A stretch of DNA of 64,000 nt, taken from positions 3,603,646-3,667,645 of the forward strand of contig NC_012489.1 of assembly GCF_000010305.1 (NCBI RefSeq), written 5' to 3'. Of this stretch, positions 32,908-44,525 are shown in pieces (position 1 is the stretch's first letter; each line of letters begins with the position of its first letter). A model generated the notes under the pieces. The model did no database searches and was not told the origin of the DNA. It saw only the letters and a list, made by a program, of their open reading frames with translations. A program made the translations under genes and the position numbers. This DNA comes from Gemmatimonas aurantiaca T-27 (GTDB lineage: Bacteria; Gemmatimonadota; Gemmatimonadetes; Gemmatimonadales; Gemmatimonadaceae).

Positions 32908-34992
32908 TTAGTTCAGGCTGTCCAGGAGACTGCGTACCTGTTCGCGATCGAGCGGCTTGGTGAGGAACGCGTGGATCCCGTCGCGTTGCGCATCATCGAG
33001 CTGGTAGTGCTCGCTGTAGCCTGAGCAAAGCACGACCGGCAGATCCGGACGGATGGACAGCACGGCGCGCGCCAAGGCATCGCCGGTCATACCCGGCATC
33101 GTCTGATCGGTGAGGATCACGTCGAACGCCATCGGGTTGCGCACAACGCTCTGCAATGCGTCCTCGGGATCGGTCTCCGTCGTGACTTCGTGTCCGATCG
33201 AGCTGAGGAGCCGGGTCAGCGCGCGGGCCACCGCCGGCTCGTCATCGACCACGAGGATCCGGCGGGTCCGCGGTGCGCGCGCGGCATCCGCCACCGAGCT
33301 CGGAGCGGGCCGCGACTCCTTGCCCGCTTCGAGCATGGGCACCCACACCTCCACGGTCGTGCCTCGATGCAACTGGCTGCGGACCTGCACATGTCCACCG
33401 TGCGACTGCACGATGCCGAGTGTGACAGCCATACCGAGACCGGTGCCGTCACCCTGCGGTTTGGTCGTGAAAAACGGCTCGAACACCCGCGTCAGCGCAT
33501 CCTCACTCATCCCCGATCCGTTGTCGCGGACGGTCAGATGCGCCCAATGCCCAGGTGCCACCTGCATCGCCGCGGCAGTGTCCTCGGTGACCACCTCGGT
33601 CGAGAGCCAGATCTCGAGCTGCGCATCACGCACACCACGCAGTGCGTACTCGGCGTTTGCGCACAGATTGAGCACCACCTGCTGGAATTGCGAAGGATCG
33701 CCTTCCAACTCACAGCATTCAGCGGCGAGCTGCACATCCAACTCCAGGGTGGACGGCTTGGACACCACGAAGAAACGCACCGCCTCACCCACCACATCCG
33801 CCAGGCGGAATCGTTCGCGCACGGCATCACGCATGCGACTGAACGTGAGAATGCGATGCACCAGGTCACGGGCGCGTGTTGCCGCGGCCATCACGTCGGC
33901 ATTGGCCTCACGCGCCGCATCATCCGTGATCGTGCCATCGACACTCTCCGCGGAGTGCAGGATGACCGTGAGCAGGTTGTTGAAGTCATGCGCGATCCCA
34001 CCAGCCAGGCGCCCCAGTGCTTCCATACGCTCCGCCTGACGCAGGCGCTGTTCACTGAGCCGGATGTCCGTGACGTCCTGCAGGACGCCGAGCGTCGTGG
34101 TGGGCTGCCCCTTTGCATCGCGCGACAGTACCAGCGACCGCTGCACCAGCCAGCGCCAACCACCCGTACGATGCAGAATGCGATACTCGATGGACCGCAC
34201 CTCGGGGTCCATCGTGCCTTTCCAGTTCTCCGTATAGGCGGCCAGCGCGGTCAGATCTTCCGGGTGCACCAGTCGCATCCACAGTTCCGCACCGAGCTCC
34301 ATGATCTCGGCCACCGAATAACCGACCACCCGTTCGCATGACGGCGTCACGAATGTCATGCGGCGCTCAGCGAGATCGAACGTGTAGACCACATCGGGAA
34401 TGGCCTGCATGATGCGATCGATGAAACGCCGGCTTTCGATGGCATCCCGCAATGTGTTTTCCGACGCGACCGTGCGATGGTCCTGCGAGCGGCCAATGAG
34501 CAGCGCCGCCACACGCGCCACATCTTCCATCAGGCGCAGCTCATGCTCCGAGGGCGCGCCCACACGTTGGCGGTAGATCGCAAAGGTGCCAACCACCGTG
34601 CTATCGAGCGTGAGAATGGGCATCGACCAGCACGAGCGGAACCCGAACGGTTCCACTGCGGCGGCCCATCGCGCCCATGACGGCGCGATACGGATGTCTT
34701 CGCTGATGACCACCTGGCGCGTCGCCGCCGCGCGTCCGCAGGTGGCGATGTCTGCGCCGATGGGCAAGTGACGAGTGAGCGCCACGAATTCGGGCGACAT
34801 CGACGGAGCGGAGCCGGGTTCCAGGAGGCCCGCCGCGGGGTCGACGAGCAGGATCGTGCATCGTGCACCGGGCAGCAGCGCTTCGACGCCAAGGCAGATG
34901 GCATCGAGCGACCCTTCAAATGACGATGCCGCGGCTACCGCGCCGAGCAGCGCGCGCAGATCACTGTCGGGTACTCCCGATGTCGATGTCAT
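32908..34992 (-). CDS. Hybrid sensor histidine kinase (GAF-PAS-HisKA-HATPase-REC)
   Basis: A 694-residue soluble sensor kinase. Domains: GAF (about 20-170), PAS (about 190-312), dimerisation/phosphoacceptor helix with LGRLAGGIAHDFNNLLTVI (His335), HATPase with NLCANAEYAL, DNGSGM and GDGTGLGMAV, and a C-terminal receiver domain with LVVDDEPAV and the phospho-acceptor Asp in VILTDQTMPGM. There is no membrane segment. The HDFNNLL type usually phosphorylates its own receiver and lacks a fixed partner regulator. The input bound by the GAF domain is not evident. Its start overlaps the end of the DedA gene by 32 bases on the same strand, indicating co-transcription. Confidence 0.93.
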   Translation of the reverse strand: MTSTSGVPDSDLRALLGAVAAASSFEGSLDAICLGVEALLPGARCTILLVDPAAGLLEPGSAPSMSPEFVALTRHLPIGADIATCGRAAATRQVVISEDIRIAPSWARWAAAVEPFGFRSCWSMPILTLDSTVVGTFAIYRQRVGAPSEHELRLMEDVARVAALLIGRSQDHRTVASENTLRDAIESRRFIDRIMQAIPDVVYTFDLAERRMTFVTPSCERVVGYSVAEIMELGAELWMRLVHPEDLTALAAYTENWKGTMDPEVRSIEYRILHRTGGWRWLVQRSLVLSRDAKGQPTTTLGVLQDVTDIRLSEQRLRQAERMEALGRLAGGIAHDFNNLLTVILHSAESVDGTITDDAAREANADVMAAATRARDLVHRILTFSRMRDAVRERFRLADVVGEAVRFFVVSKPSTLELDVQLAAECCELEGDPSQFQQVVLNLCANAEYALRGVRDAQLEIWLSTEVVTEDTAAAMQVAPGHWAHLTVRDNGSGMSEDALTRVFEPFFTTKPQGDGTGLGMAVTLGIVQSHGGHVQVRSQLHRGTTVEVWVPMLEAGKESRPAPSSVADAARAPRTRRILVVDDEPAVARALTRLLSSIGHEVTTETDPEDALQSVVRNPMAFDVILTDQTMPGMTGDALARAVLSIRPDLPVVLCSGYSEHYQLDDAQRDGIHAFLTKPLDREQVRSLLDSLN

Positions 34993-35656
34993 CGTGGGTC
35001 AGCGCGTGATCCGAAGGAAGGGGTACTGCATCGCGGCGAGTGTCGGAGCGCGCCGCCTTGCGCTCACGTCGTTTCCGCTGCCAACGCACGAACGCCAGAA
35101 TCGCGATCGTGAGCAGCACGGCACCGACCAACTCCCCCGCCTGTCCAATATGACCAATGGCTTGGACTGCAGCTTCGCCGGCAGCATATCCCACTGCTGC
35201 GAAGAAACTCGTCCACACCACTGAACCAAGCAAGGACACTGGCAGGTATATGTACAGAGGTACACCTGCGGCGCCACAGGCCATAGGGAGTACAATGCGC
35301 AAACCAAATGCGAAGCGCACAAAAAACGACGCTTTCAGTGGGTTATTGCGGACCACCCGTAGGGCGACGGTCCCCGTGCTTCGGGCCCGGGGAAAACGCC
35401 GACGGATGGCGTCCCATTTGAGACGACCAACCCCGTACAGCAGCACGGTGGCCACCCATCCACCCAGAGTGATGGCGACAATGACCCGTCCGAGATGCAG
35501 TTGACCTTCATGCGCGGCAATGCCACCGAAGATTGGGCCAAGCTCCTCGGTGATAATCGCGCTGGCGCCGAGGACCCAATAGGTCCACGGGCCATCGGAA
35601 AGGGCGGTCAGCCAGCTACCGGCAACCAACAGGGCAGGAAAGAACCACAGGCGCAT
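34961..35656 (-). CDS. DedA-family (SNARE-associated/VTT) membrane protein
   Basis: A 231-residue inner-membrane protein with five or six helices. It shows the DedA core: an N-terminal re-entrant-like segment (SAIITEELGPIFGG), GGWVATVLLYGVGRL, then FFVRFAFGLRIVLPMACGAAG and PLYIYLPVSLLGSVVWTSFF, with Arg in the second motif, as in the proposed proton-driven lipid flippases (undecaprenyl phosphate/PE). The glycine-rich E/D and R positions are the functional residues in characterised members. A charged tail follows. It is upstream of and overlaps the kinase gene. Confidence 0.85.
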   Translation of the reverse strand: MRLWFFPALLVAGSWLTALSDGPWTYWVLGASAIITEELGPIFGGIAAHEGQLHLGRVIVAITLGGWVATVLLYGVGRLKWDAIRRRFPRARSTGTVALRVVRNNPLKASFFVRFAFGLRIVLPMACGAAGVPLYIYLPVSLLGSVVWTSFFAAVGYAAGEAAVQAIGHIGQAGELVGAVLLTIAILAFVRWQRKRRERKAARSDTRRDAVPLPSDHALTHDDIDIGSTRQ

Positions 35657-35745
35657 AACGATCAGAATGTAAACCCGTCACCGCGCATGAAGTTCGCTCC
35701 CCATCGGCATTCCCCGCTCCGTTCTGTCCCTATGGCACACGGTGG

Positions 35746-35789
35746 AAAAAAGCATGGGGCGGCCCCCGATGTCCGGGAACCGCCCCATG
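35746..35789 (-). terminator. Rho-independent terminator of the efflux operon
   Basis: CATGGGGCGG (35753-35762) pairs perfectly with CCGCCCCATG (35780-35789), with a smaller CCCG/CGGG stem inside. On the minus strand the stem is followed by TTTTTT (bases 35746-35751 are A on the plus strand). It lies 19 bases past the acrB-like stop. Confidence 0.9.
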
Positions 35790-35807
35790 TGCCGCTCTCA
35801 CACCACG

Positions 35808-38972
<3,165 letters not shown>

Positions 38973-38979
38973 GAGGTCC

Positions 38980-40152
38980 TCAGGGCTTGTTGGTCTTTGC
39001 TGCCGTCGTATCGCGAGGGGCCGCTTCACGCGCCGCCGCGTCACGTGGCGTCGATACGACGACCGCCGCACCGACCGAGATGCCACGCGCCGCGCCCAGC
39101 AACACCGTGTCGCCGCCCGCGAGTCCGCTCGAGATCTCGAACAGTTCGGCAGCTTCATCGCGCACGCCGATCTGCACTTCCACCTTCTCCACCTTGCCGC
39201 CCCGCACACGCATCACACTCGGCGTGATGCCTGCCAGATCCACTGCCTGCTGCGGCACGAGGATGCCGATACGCTTCTCCGAGGCGACGCGGCCTTCCAC
39301 GAACAGACCAGCCACCAGTGCGTTGGCACTGTTCGGCACCGTGGCGAGAATGCTCACCTGCTTGGTCTGCGGATTCACCATCGGACTGACGCGCGTGACC
39401 CGGCCTTCCAGCATGCGATCGGCGCCGTTCACCTTGAACATCACCGGCGCCCCCACACGCACCTCCGACAGCGCGCTGGCCGGCACGGACGCTTCCACCC
39501 GCAAGCTGCGCGGGTCGATCACCGTGAACAGTGCCGAGCCGGGTGACACGATGTCGCCCGGGCTCACACTCTTCTCGGCCACGACGCCCGCAAACGGCGC
39601 ACGAATGGTGGCGTTGGCGAGGTTCTTTTCTGCGCTCGACAAACGCGCCTTGGCATCGGCGAGCTGCGCCTGGGCGCCCAGGTTCGCACGTTCGGCGCTT
39701 TCCACGTCACGTTCGGCGATGGCACCGGCCGCGACCAACGTCTTCGACCGTTGCAGTTCCCGAGCCGCCTGTTCGGCGGCGATGTTCGCCTGCGCCACAC
39801 CGGACCGCGCGGAGATGGCGAGATCGCGGACGGTGCCTTCATCGATGCGGGCGAGCACGGTGCCTTCGCTGACGCGCTGACCGGCGTCCACCAGCGTTTG
39901 CAACACCGCGCCAGACACCTCAGCGCGGATACGGGCTTCCCGGTCGGCGATGAGCGTGCCGGAGATGGAGGGGCCGCTGCGCAGCGTATCCTGCCGGGCG
40001 ACGGCAACATTCTCGGCGCCGATCGCCTGCGGAGCACCCACCGCATCAGCGGGCGCCGCTTCCGGCGCCTTACCGCACGCCGTCATGGTTGCGGACAGGG
40101 CCAGGACCGAAAAGCTCAGATAGGGCGCCACACGGCGCGTAGTGGTCATCAT
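38980..40152 (-). CDS. RND efflux periplasmic adaptor (MFP), probable lipoprotein
   Basis: A 390-residue HlyD/AcrA-type adaptor. The first about 26 residues (MMTTTRRVAPYLSFSVLALS, then ATMTAC) look like a lipoprotein signal with a slightly relaxed lipobox, MTAC. Lipoyl half motifs (GAVLQTLVDAGQRVSEGTVL and APFAGVVAEKSVSPGDIV) flank an alpha-helical hairpin, followed by the beta-barrel (VGAPVMFKVNGADRML) and membrane-proximal domains. It bridges the RND pump and TolC. Its start overlaps the tolC stop as ATGA (40149-40152), and the pump gene starts 7 bases after its own stop. Confidence 0.93.
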   Translation of the reverse strand: MMTTTRRVAPYLSFSVLALSATMTACGKAPEAAPADAVGAPQAIGAENVAVARQDTLRSGPSISGTLIADREARIRAEVSGAVLQTLVDAGQRVSEGTVLARIDEGTVRDLAISARSGVAQANIAAEQAARELQRSKTLVAAGAIAERDVESAERANLGAQAQLADAKARLSSAEKNLANATIRAPFAGVVAEKSVSPGDIVSPGSALFTVIDPRSLRVEASVPASALSEVRVGAPVMFKVNGADRMLEGRVTRVSPMVNPQTKQVSILATVPNSANALVAGLFVEGRVASEKRIGILVPQQAVDLAGITPSVMRVRGGKVEKVEVQIGVRDEAAELFEISSGLAGGDTVLLGAARGISVGAAVVVSTPRDAAAREAAPRDTTAAKTNKP

Positions 40153-41717
40153 CGGCTGGTACCGGGATTCGTGGTCATCGCCTGCGGCGCTGCGGCCGAA
40201 GCCTGCGCCAGCGGCAGATAGGGAAGAAGTTCAAGACGCTTGCGTGCGACCTGCAGATCACGCGCCGCACGTGCGCGGTTGGCCAACGCCTGCTGCAACT
40301 GCACACGCGTTTCCGACAATTCGATCTGCGTGGAGATGCCTTCGCGGAAGCGCACTTCCGCGATCTCGTAGGCGCGCTGTGCCTGTTCGGCGGTGCCGAC
40401 ACTGGCCTGCCAGGTGCCTTCTGCTTCGGTGAGCTGCAGCGCCGCCTGACGGGCGTCGAGCGTGGCGCCTTCCTCCGCGAGTTTCAGGCGCTGACGCGCT
40501 TCGATCACGCCGGCTTCTGCCGCCGCGATTTCACCGCGCACCCGTCCGCCGCTGAACACCGGATAGGAGATACCGAGACCGATCGTCCAGTTGGGGAAGA
40601 AGTCCGCGAGGCTCTTCGGCAGGACGTTCTGCGGATACGCGAGTCGCTGGTAGTTGGTCGTCGCGGAGAGCTGCGGCAGACGCTGGGCCTTGGTGGCCTT
40701 GAGCTGCTGCTGGGCCACTTCGACGCCCTTCTGCGCCTGACGCACCGAGGCACGCGCGCGGGCGGTGGTATCACTCGCGCTCACCACACGCGCGACATTG
40801 CCCTGTGCGGCCGGATCCACCCGCAACACATCGGCCGGACTCACGTTCACCGTGGTGATGGGGGCTGCCGCCGTGGAGGGCGCCGCAGCCGCCACCGGTG
40901 CATCAGCGATGCTGTCGGTGAGCAACAAGGGTTGATCAGTGGGCAGATCAAGCAACTGCCGCAGACGAACATACGCGAGTTCGCGCGACGTGCGGGCCTG
41001 CAGCCACGCCGGCCGCTGATTGTCGCGTGTCACGCGGGCACGGATCATCTCGAATTCCGACGTCGAGCCGACGGAACGGGTGAGCTGCACCTGACGCAAC
41101 GTGCGCTCCGACTGCACGAGCGACGAATCGGCGATGGCCACGAGACGATCACTGAGCGCCGCATCGTAGTAGGCCTGCGTGATATCGAGCTGCACCTGCG
41201 CCTGCGCACTGGTGATGCCGATTTCGGCCGACTCTCGTGAGAGTCTGGCCGCGCGCACGTTGGCCGACGCACGACCGCCTGTATAGATCGGCTGCGTGGC
41301 GGTGAGCCCGAACGTGACGTTGTACTCCGACGCGAAGATGCGCGTGATCGGATTGTCGGCACTGGATGAATCGCTGCCGCCGGAACCGCTGCCGCCGCTG
41401 CCACCGAGTCGTTCGGTGATGGCGGCAAACTGATTCTGGAGCTGCTTCTGCCAGTTGAGAGTGGTGGAGACCTGCGGAAGGAGCGCCGAACGCGCTTGCG
41501 TCTGCTGACCGCGGGCGCGCTGTTCACCGGCTTTGGCGAGCGCGACCTGCTCGCTGGTGCCACCGGCGCGTTGGAGGGCTTCCGCCAGGGAGAGCGGTGT
41601 TGGCGTTGCCGTGGACTGCGCCTGTGCACCCATCGGCACGAGCAGCAATACGGCGAGCAACGTCATCGTTGCCGGAAGTGCGCTGCGCATCGCAGTCGCA
41701 CGAAGGGAAGACATCAT
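40149..41717 (-). CDS. TolC-family outer-membrane efflux channel
   Basis: A 522-residue outer-membrane factor. The start at 41717 (MMSSLRATAMRSALPATMTL) gives a signal peptide ending GAQAQS. The body has the two-fold TolC repeat: LSLAEALQRA, KAGEQRARGQQTQARSALLP, GLTATQPIYTGGRASANVRA in the first half, and GLGISYPVFSGGRVRGEIAA plus RFREGISTQIELSETRVQLQ in the second. A Gly/Ser-rich loop (about residues 105-125) interrupts the first half. It forms the trimeric exit duct. Both ends of the gene are coupled by ATGA overlaps, to the tetR stop and to the adaptor start, so all four genes should be translated in fixed ratio. Confidence 0.93.
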   Translation of the reverse strand: MMSSLRATAMRSALPATMTLLAVLLLVPMGAQAQSTATPTPLSLAEALQRAGGTSEQVALAKAGEQRARGQQTQARSALLPQVSTTLNWQKQLQNQFAAITERLGGSGGSGSGGSDSSSADNPITRIFASEYNVTFGLTATQPIYTGGRASANVRAARLSRESAEIGITSAQAQVQLDITQAYYDAALSDRLVAIADSSLVQSERTLRQVQLTRSVGSTSEFEMIRARVTRDNQRPAWLQARTSRELAYVRLRQLLDLPTDQPLLLTDSIADAPVAAAAPSTAAAPITTVNVSPADVLRVDPAAQGNVARVVSASDTTARARASVRQAQKGVEVAQQQLKATKAQRLPQLSATTNYQRLAYPQNVLPKSLADFFPNWTIGLGISYPVFSGGRVRGEIAAAEAGVIEARQRLKLAEEGATLDARQAALQLTEAEGTWQASVGTAEQAQRAYEIAEVRFREGISTQIELSETRVQLQQALANRARAARDLQVARKRLELLPYLPLAQASAAAPQAMTTNPGTSR

Positions 41718-42370
41718 TCGGAAACAGAGGTGAAGGTCGAACGGCGTTCGACCGTACGGGCGGTTGACGTCTCGGGTTCCGACCGGACGCCGATACCGCG
41801 GAGGAAGATCCGCACATACCCGCGCAGGCTCTCCTGGACCGGCAGCGAAAACATCGCCGGCATGAGATCCCGGTTCATCGCATCGGCGAACAGCGCCCCC
41901 ATCAGCATCGTCACGGCGGCACGCACTTCGGCCGGTGTGACATCGCCCGACTCGGGAATCCACCCGTGGCGTCGGAGCTGCACGACGTACTCACGCAGCT
42001 GCGCCGCCGCTGCGCTGGGGCCATGCGAAGCGCAGCCGGCAACATCAGGCCGCTCCTCCGCATCACTCATCATCTGCCGCACGATGGATCGCATGGTGCT
42101 GATCTTCTCGTGCTGATTCACGACCCATTGCAGCAGATCGTTTTCCGGATCCTTCGGTGTCCTCGGCATGGACGGGCTGCTGTCGCGACGGGCGCACAAC
42201 TGCATCATCTGGTCGAGCAATGCGTGCTTGGAACCGAACTGACGGAAGAGCGTCACCTCATTGACACCCGCTTCATCAGCGATGCGTCTGGTGGTGGCGC
42301 CCCGCCAGCCATGCTGGGCGTACACGCGTGCGGCGGCCTCAATGATCCGGTGACGGTGGTCATCAATCAT
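41714..42370 (-). CDS. TetR/AcrR-family repressor of the efflux operon
   Basis: A 218-residue one-component regulator. The N-terminal helix-turn-helix is clear (IIEAAARVYAQHGWRGATTR then RIADEAGVNEVTLFRQFGSK); the C-terminal helical domain would bind an effector. I start at ATG 42370 (MIDDHRHR); no good Shine-Dalgarno is visible and a TTG start six codons upstream is possible. It is the first gene of the tetR-tolC-adaptor-pump transcript, and its stop overlaps the tolC start (ATGA, 41714-41717). Two palindromes immediately upstream (42385-42417) are its probable autoregulatory operators, so a pump substrate would be expected to release repression of the whole operon. Confidence 0.92.
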   Translation of the reverse strand: MIDDHRHRIIEAAARVYAQHGWRGATTRRIADEAGVNEVTLFRQFGSKHALLDQMMQLCARRDSSPSMPRTPKDPENDLLQWVVNQHEKISTMRSIVRQMMSDAEERPDVAGCASHGPSAAAAQLREYVVQLRRHGWIPESGDVTPAEVRAAVTMLMGALFADAMNRDLMPAMFSLPVQESLRGYVRIFLRGIGVRSEPETSTARTVERRSTFTSVSE

Positions 42371-42384
42371 CGCGGTACATAAGT

Positions 42385-42400
42385 GCAAGCAATTGCTTGC
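42385..42400. promoter_or_regulatory. Palindromic operator 1 upstream of tetR
   Basis: GCAAGCAATTGCTTGC is a perfect 16-bp palindrome, 15 bases from the tetR start codon. Size and symmetry fit a TetR/AcrR dimer site. Confidence 0.8.
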
Positions 42401-42401
42401 C

Positions 42402-42417
42402 GCAAGTAGGTACTTGC
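42402..42417. promoter_or_regulatory. Palindromic operator 2 upstream of tetR
   Basis: GCAAGTA-GG-TACTTGC is a second dyad with the same GCAAG...CTTGC ends, centred 17 bp from operator 1. The two could bind two dimers, on different DNA faces or cooperatively. Confidence 0.78.
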
Positions 42418-42469
42418 AGACAACGCCGAGCCCGGGACGAAATACGCCGCGTCGAGCTGTACCAACGCG

Positions 42470-42499
42470 TTGGAGCTTTTGTCACGCGCTCCCTATAGT
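42470..42499 (+). promoter_or_regulatory. Possible sigma70-type promoter for xdhC-like gene
   Basis: TTGGAG (42470-42475), an 18-base spacer and TATAGT (42494-42499) precede the GTG start at 42543. The -10 is good, the -35 weak. It is about 50 bases from operator 2, so repression by TetR is not excluded. Confidence 0.35.
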
Positions 42500-42542
42500 A
42501 GGAGATGTCCCCCCATCGTCTTTCCCCGGCCCCCGGATTCCC

Positions 42543-43757
42543 GTGAACGGATTCGCCGAGTTGGCCCACGCCGCCGCGGTCGCGAAGGCCGTGCGGCCTG
42601 ATGTCGCGCTCGCGCTTGCCACCCTCGTAGATGTGGAGGGTTCGTCGTATCGGCAGCCGGGCGCTCGACTGCTGGTGGATACCGAGGGCCGGATATTGGC
42701 AGGCGCGGTCAGCGGAGGCTGCCTCGAAGCGGATGTCGCCGCTCGCGCCGCGGACGTGTGGACCAGCGGTCGTGCGACAACACTGACGTACGACCTGCGC
42801 ACCGACCTCGAAACCATCTGGGGATTTGGTGCGGCCTGCGATGGCGTGGCCCATATCCAGCTTGAGCCACTACCCGACTTCTCCTGGATGGAAGAAGCGG
42901 AACTGATACGAAAGAGTCGTCATGGAGGCGCTTTGGTGATGCTCATTCGAACCGGCGAAAGCAAAGATGTCCGCCTATTGGTGGAGGGGGGAACGGACAC
43001 AACCCATCCGGCGGTCATCAAAAAGGTGAGTGGGGACACCCTGACCGAGCAGGAAACCGCCGCCATCGTCGAACTCGTACGGACCGCGGATCGCACGGGG
43101 CTGCCGTTCGCGCATCAACTGCCAGGCGACGTCGGCTCGGTGTTTGTCGAGCCCCTGTCAGCACCGATCGCGCTGCACATTGTGGGCGCCGGGCGTGGCG
43201 CGGAGCTATTCGCTCGCATCGCCCACACCATGGGATGGTCGGTGACGGTGCTCGACCATCGCCCCGCCCTCCTCGAAGGCATTCAACTCCCCACGGGGGT
43301 GGCCAGACAGGGTGTGTCGGCCACGGAAGGCCCGGCGGGCGCGCTGGCGGCATTGCCACACGACGGCCGTTCAGCCGTGGCTTTGCTGACACACGTTTTT
43401 GATGTGGACTGTGCGTGGCTGACGGCGGCCCTGCCGCTTCCCGTGGGGTATGTGGGGGTGCTGGGTTCGCGCGCGCGGGGAGCGCAATTGCTGGAAGCCG
43501 TCGAAGCCTCCCTGGCGTCGAGTGGCACACCGCTCACCGAACGCATGCGGCGGAAGCTCCATGCACCCATTGGCTTGGATCTTGGCGGAGAGGATCCGGC
43601 CTCCATCGCGCTGGCCGCTGTCTCCGAGATCGAGGCGGTGATGCATGCCCGGCCAGGCGGTTTTCTCCGAGAGCGCCAGAGTCCTATTCACACCCGCACC
43701 CCCAGCCCTCGGCTGCTCAACCAGCCGATCGACAGCGAGGAGCCGGGAGCGGCATGA
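42543..43757 (+). CDS. XdhC/CoxI-family molybdenum-enzyme maturation protein
   Basis: A 404-residue protein of the XdhC family, which binds molybdenum cofactor and helps insert its sulfurated form into xanthine dehydrogenase or CO dehydrogenase-type enzymes. The N-terminal XdhC/CoxI domain shows ALATLVDVEGSSYRQPGARL and AGAVSGGCLEADVA; the C-terminal Rossmann-like domain shows LHIVGAGRGAELFARIA, VTVLDHRP and GYVGVLGSRAR. The GTG start at 42543 (then NGFAELAHAAAV) is chosen as the last in-frame start before the domain; the ribosome site is weak. No molybdo-hydroxylase subunit lies in the window. The stop overlaps the next start as ATGA. Confidence 0.9.
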   Translation: MNGFAELAHAAAVAKAVRPDVALALATLVDVEGSSYRQPGARLLVDTEGRILAGAVSGGCLEADVAARAADVWTSGRATTLTYDLRTDLETIWGFGAACDGVAHIQLEPLPDFSWMEEAELIRKSRHGGALVMLIRTGESKDVRLLVEGGTDTTHPAVIKKVSGDTLTEQETAAIVELVRTADRTGLPFAHQLPGDVGSVFVEPLSAPIALHIVGAGRGAELFARIAHTMGWSVTVLDHRPALLEGIQLPTGVARQGVSATEGPAGALAALPHDGRSAVALLTHVFDVDCAWLTAALPLPVGYVGVLGSRARGAQLLEAVEASLASSGTPLTERMRRKLHAPIGLDLGGEDPASIALAAVSEIEAVMHARPGGFLRERQSPIHTRTPSPRLLNQPIDSEEPGAA

Positions 43758-44512
43758 CGCACCGGCACCAGGACCATCCGCCGGACGTTGCCCTACCCGC
43801 CGAACCCATCGCACCTGGACGCCTGGCGGCCATACTGCTCGCAGCCGGCGGTTCGACGCGCCTGGGATCGCCGAAGCAGCTTCTGCGCGACGCGCATGGC
43901 GAGACGCTGGTGCACCGAAGCGCCAGAACCTTGCTGCAGGCTGGATGCTGGCCGGTGATCGTCGTGACCGGATCGTCTGCCGAAGAGGTGACGTCCTCCA
44001 TAGAAAACTTGCAGGTAGAAGTCTTTCTCAATCCCAGTTGGCGAGAAGGAATGGGAAGCAGTGTGGCGGCGGGATCGACTTACGTGGCGGCTACCGCCCC
44101 CTCCGCCGATGGGCTGCTGGTCGCCGCGTGCGATATGCCCGGCATAGACGTGGCCCATCTGCAAGCGCTTATGGCTTGTTCAGAATACGGCATTAAAAGA
44201 GCAGCATCGTCATATCAAGACGACAGTTCCGATCAGGTAATCGGGATTCCCGCGGTATTCCCACGATCAGACTGGCCCAGTCTCATGAAACTGCAGGGAG
44301 ACCAGGGCGCCCGCGCGCTCCTGCGTCGCGAACCTCCAGCGACGGTCCCGCTCACGGGAGGACGATTCGATATCGACACGCCCCAGGATGTCGAAAAATG
44401 GCGCGCGACCATGAACCCCATGGCTCATGATCGCGCGCCGTTCTCCGCTTCCTATCCCGTGGCCGACGTCCCTGCGCCGGGACTACCGGACCCGTCAGCC
44501 GACCAGCGCTGA
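43754..44512 (+). CDS. MocA/MobA-like nucleotidyltransferase (molybdenum cofactor cytidylyltransferase)
   Basis: A 252-residue NTP-transferase. The nucleotide-binding signature LAAILLAAGGSTRLGSPKQL is near residue 27, then PVIVVTGSSAEEV, LNPSWREGMGSSVAAG and LVAACDMPGID, as in MocA, which converts molybdopterin cofactor to the cytosine dinucleotide form used by xanthine dehydrogenase-type enzymes. It overlaps the XdhC gene by four bases (ATGA), supporting a shared role in maturing one molybdo-hydroxylase encoded elsewhere. The last about 30 residues are Pro-rich and variable. It ends 13 bases from the convergent Spy-like gene. Confidence 0.88.
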   Translation: MTHRHQDHPPDVALPAEPIAPGRLAAILLAAGGSTRLGSPKQLLRDAHGETLVHRSARTLLQAGCWPVIVVTGSSAEEVTSSIENLQVEVFLNPSWREGMGSSVAAGSTYVAATAPSADGLLVAACDMPGIDVAHLQALMACSEYGIKRAASSYQDDSSDQVIGIPAVFPRSDWPSLMKLQGDQGARALLRREPPATVPLTGGRFDIDTPQDVEKWRATMNPMAHDRAPFSASYPVADVPAPGLPDPSADQR

Positions 44513-44525
44513 CGAGCCGGCAACA

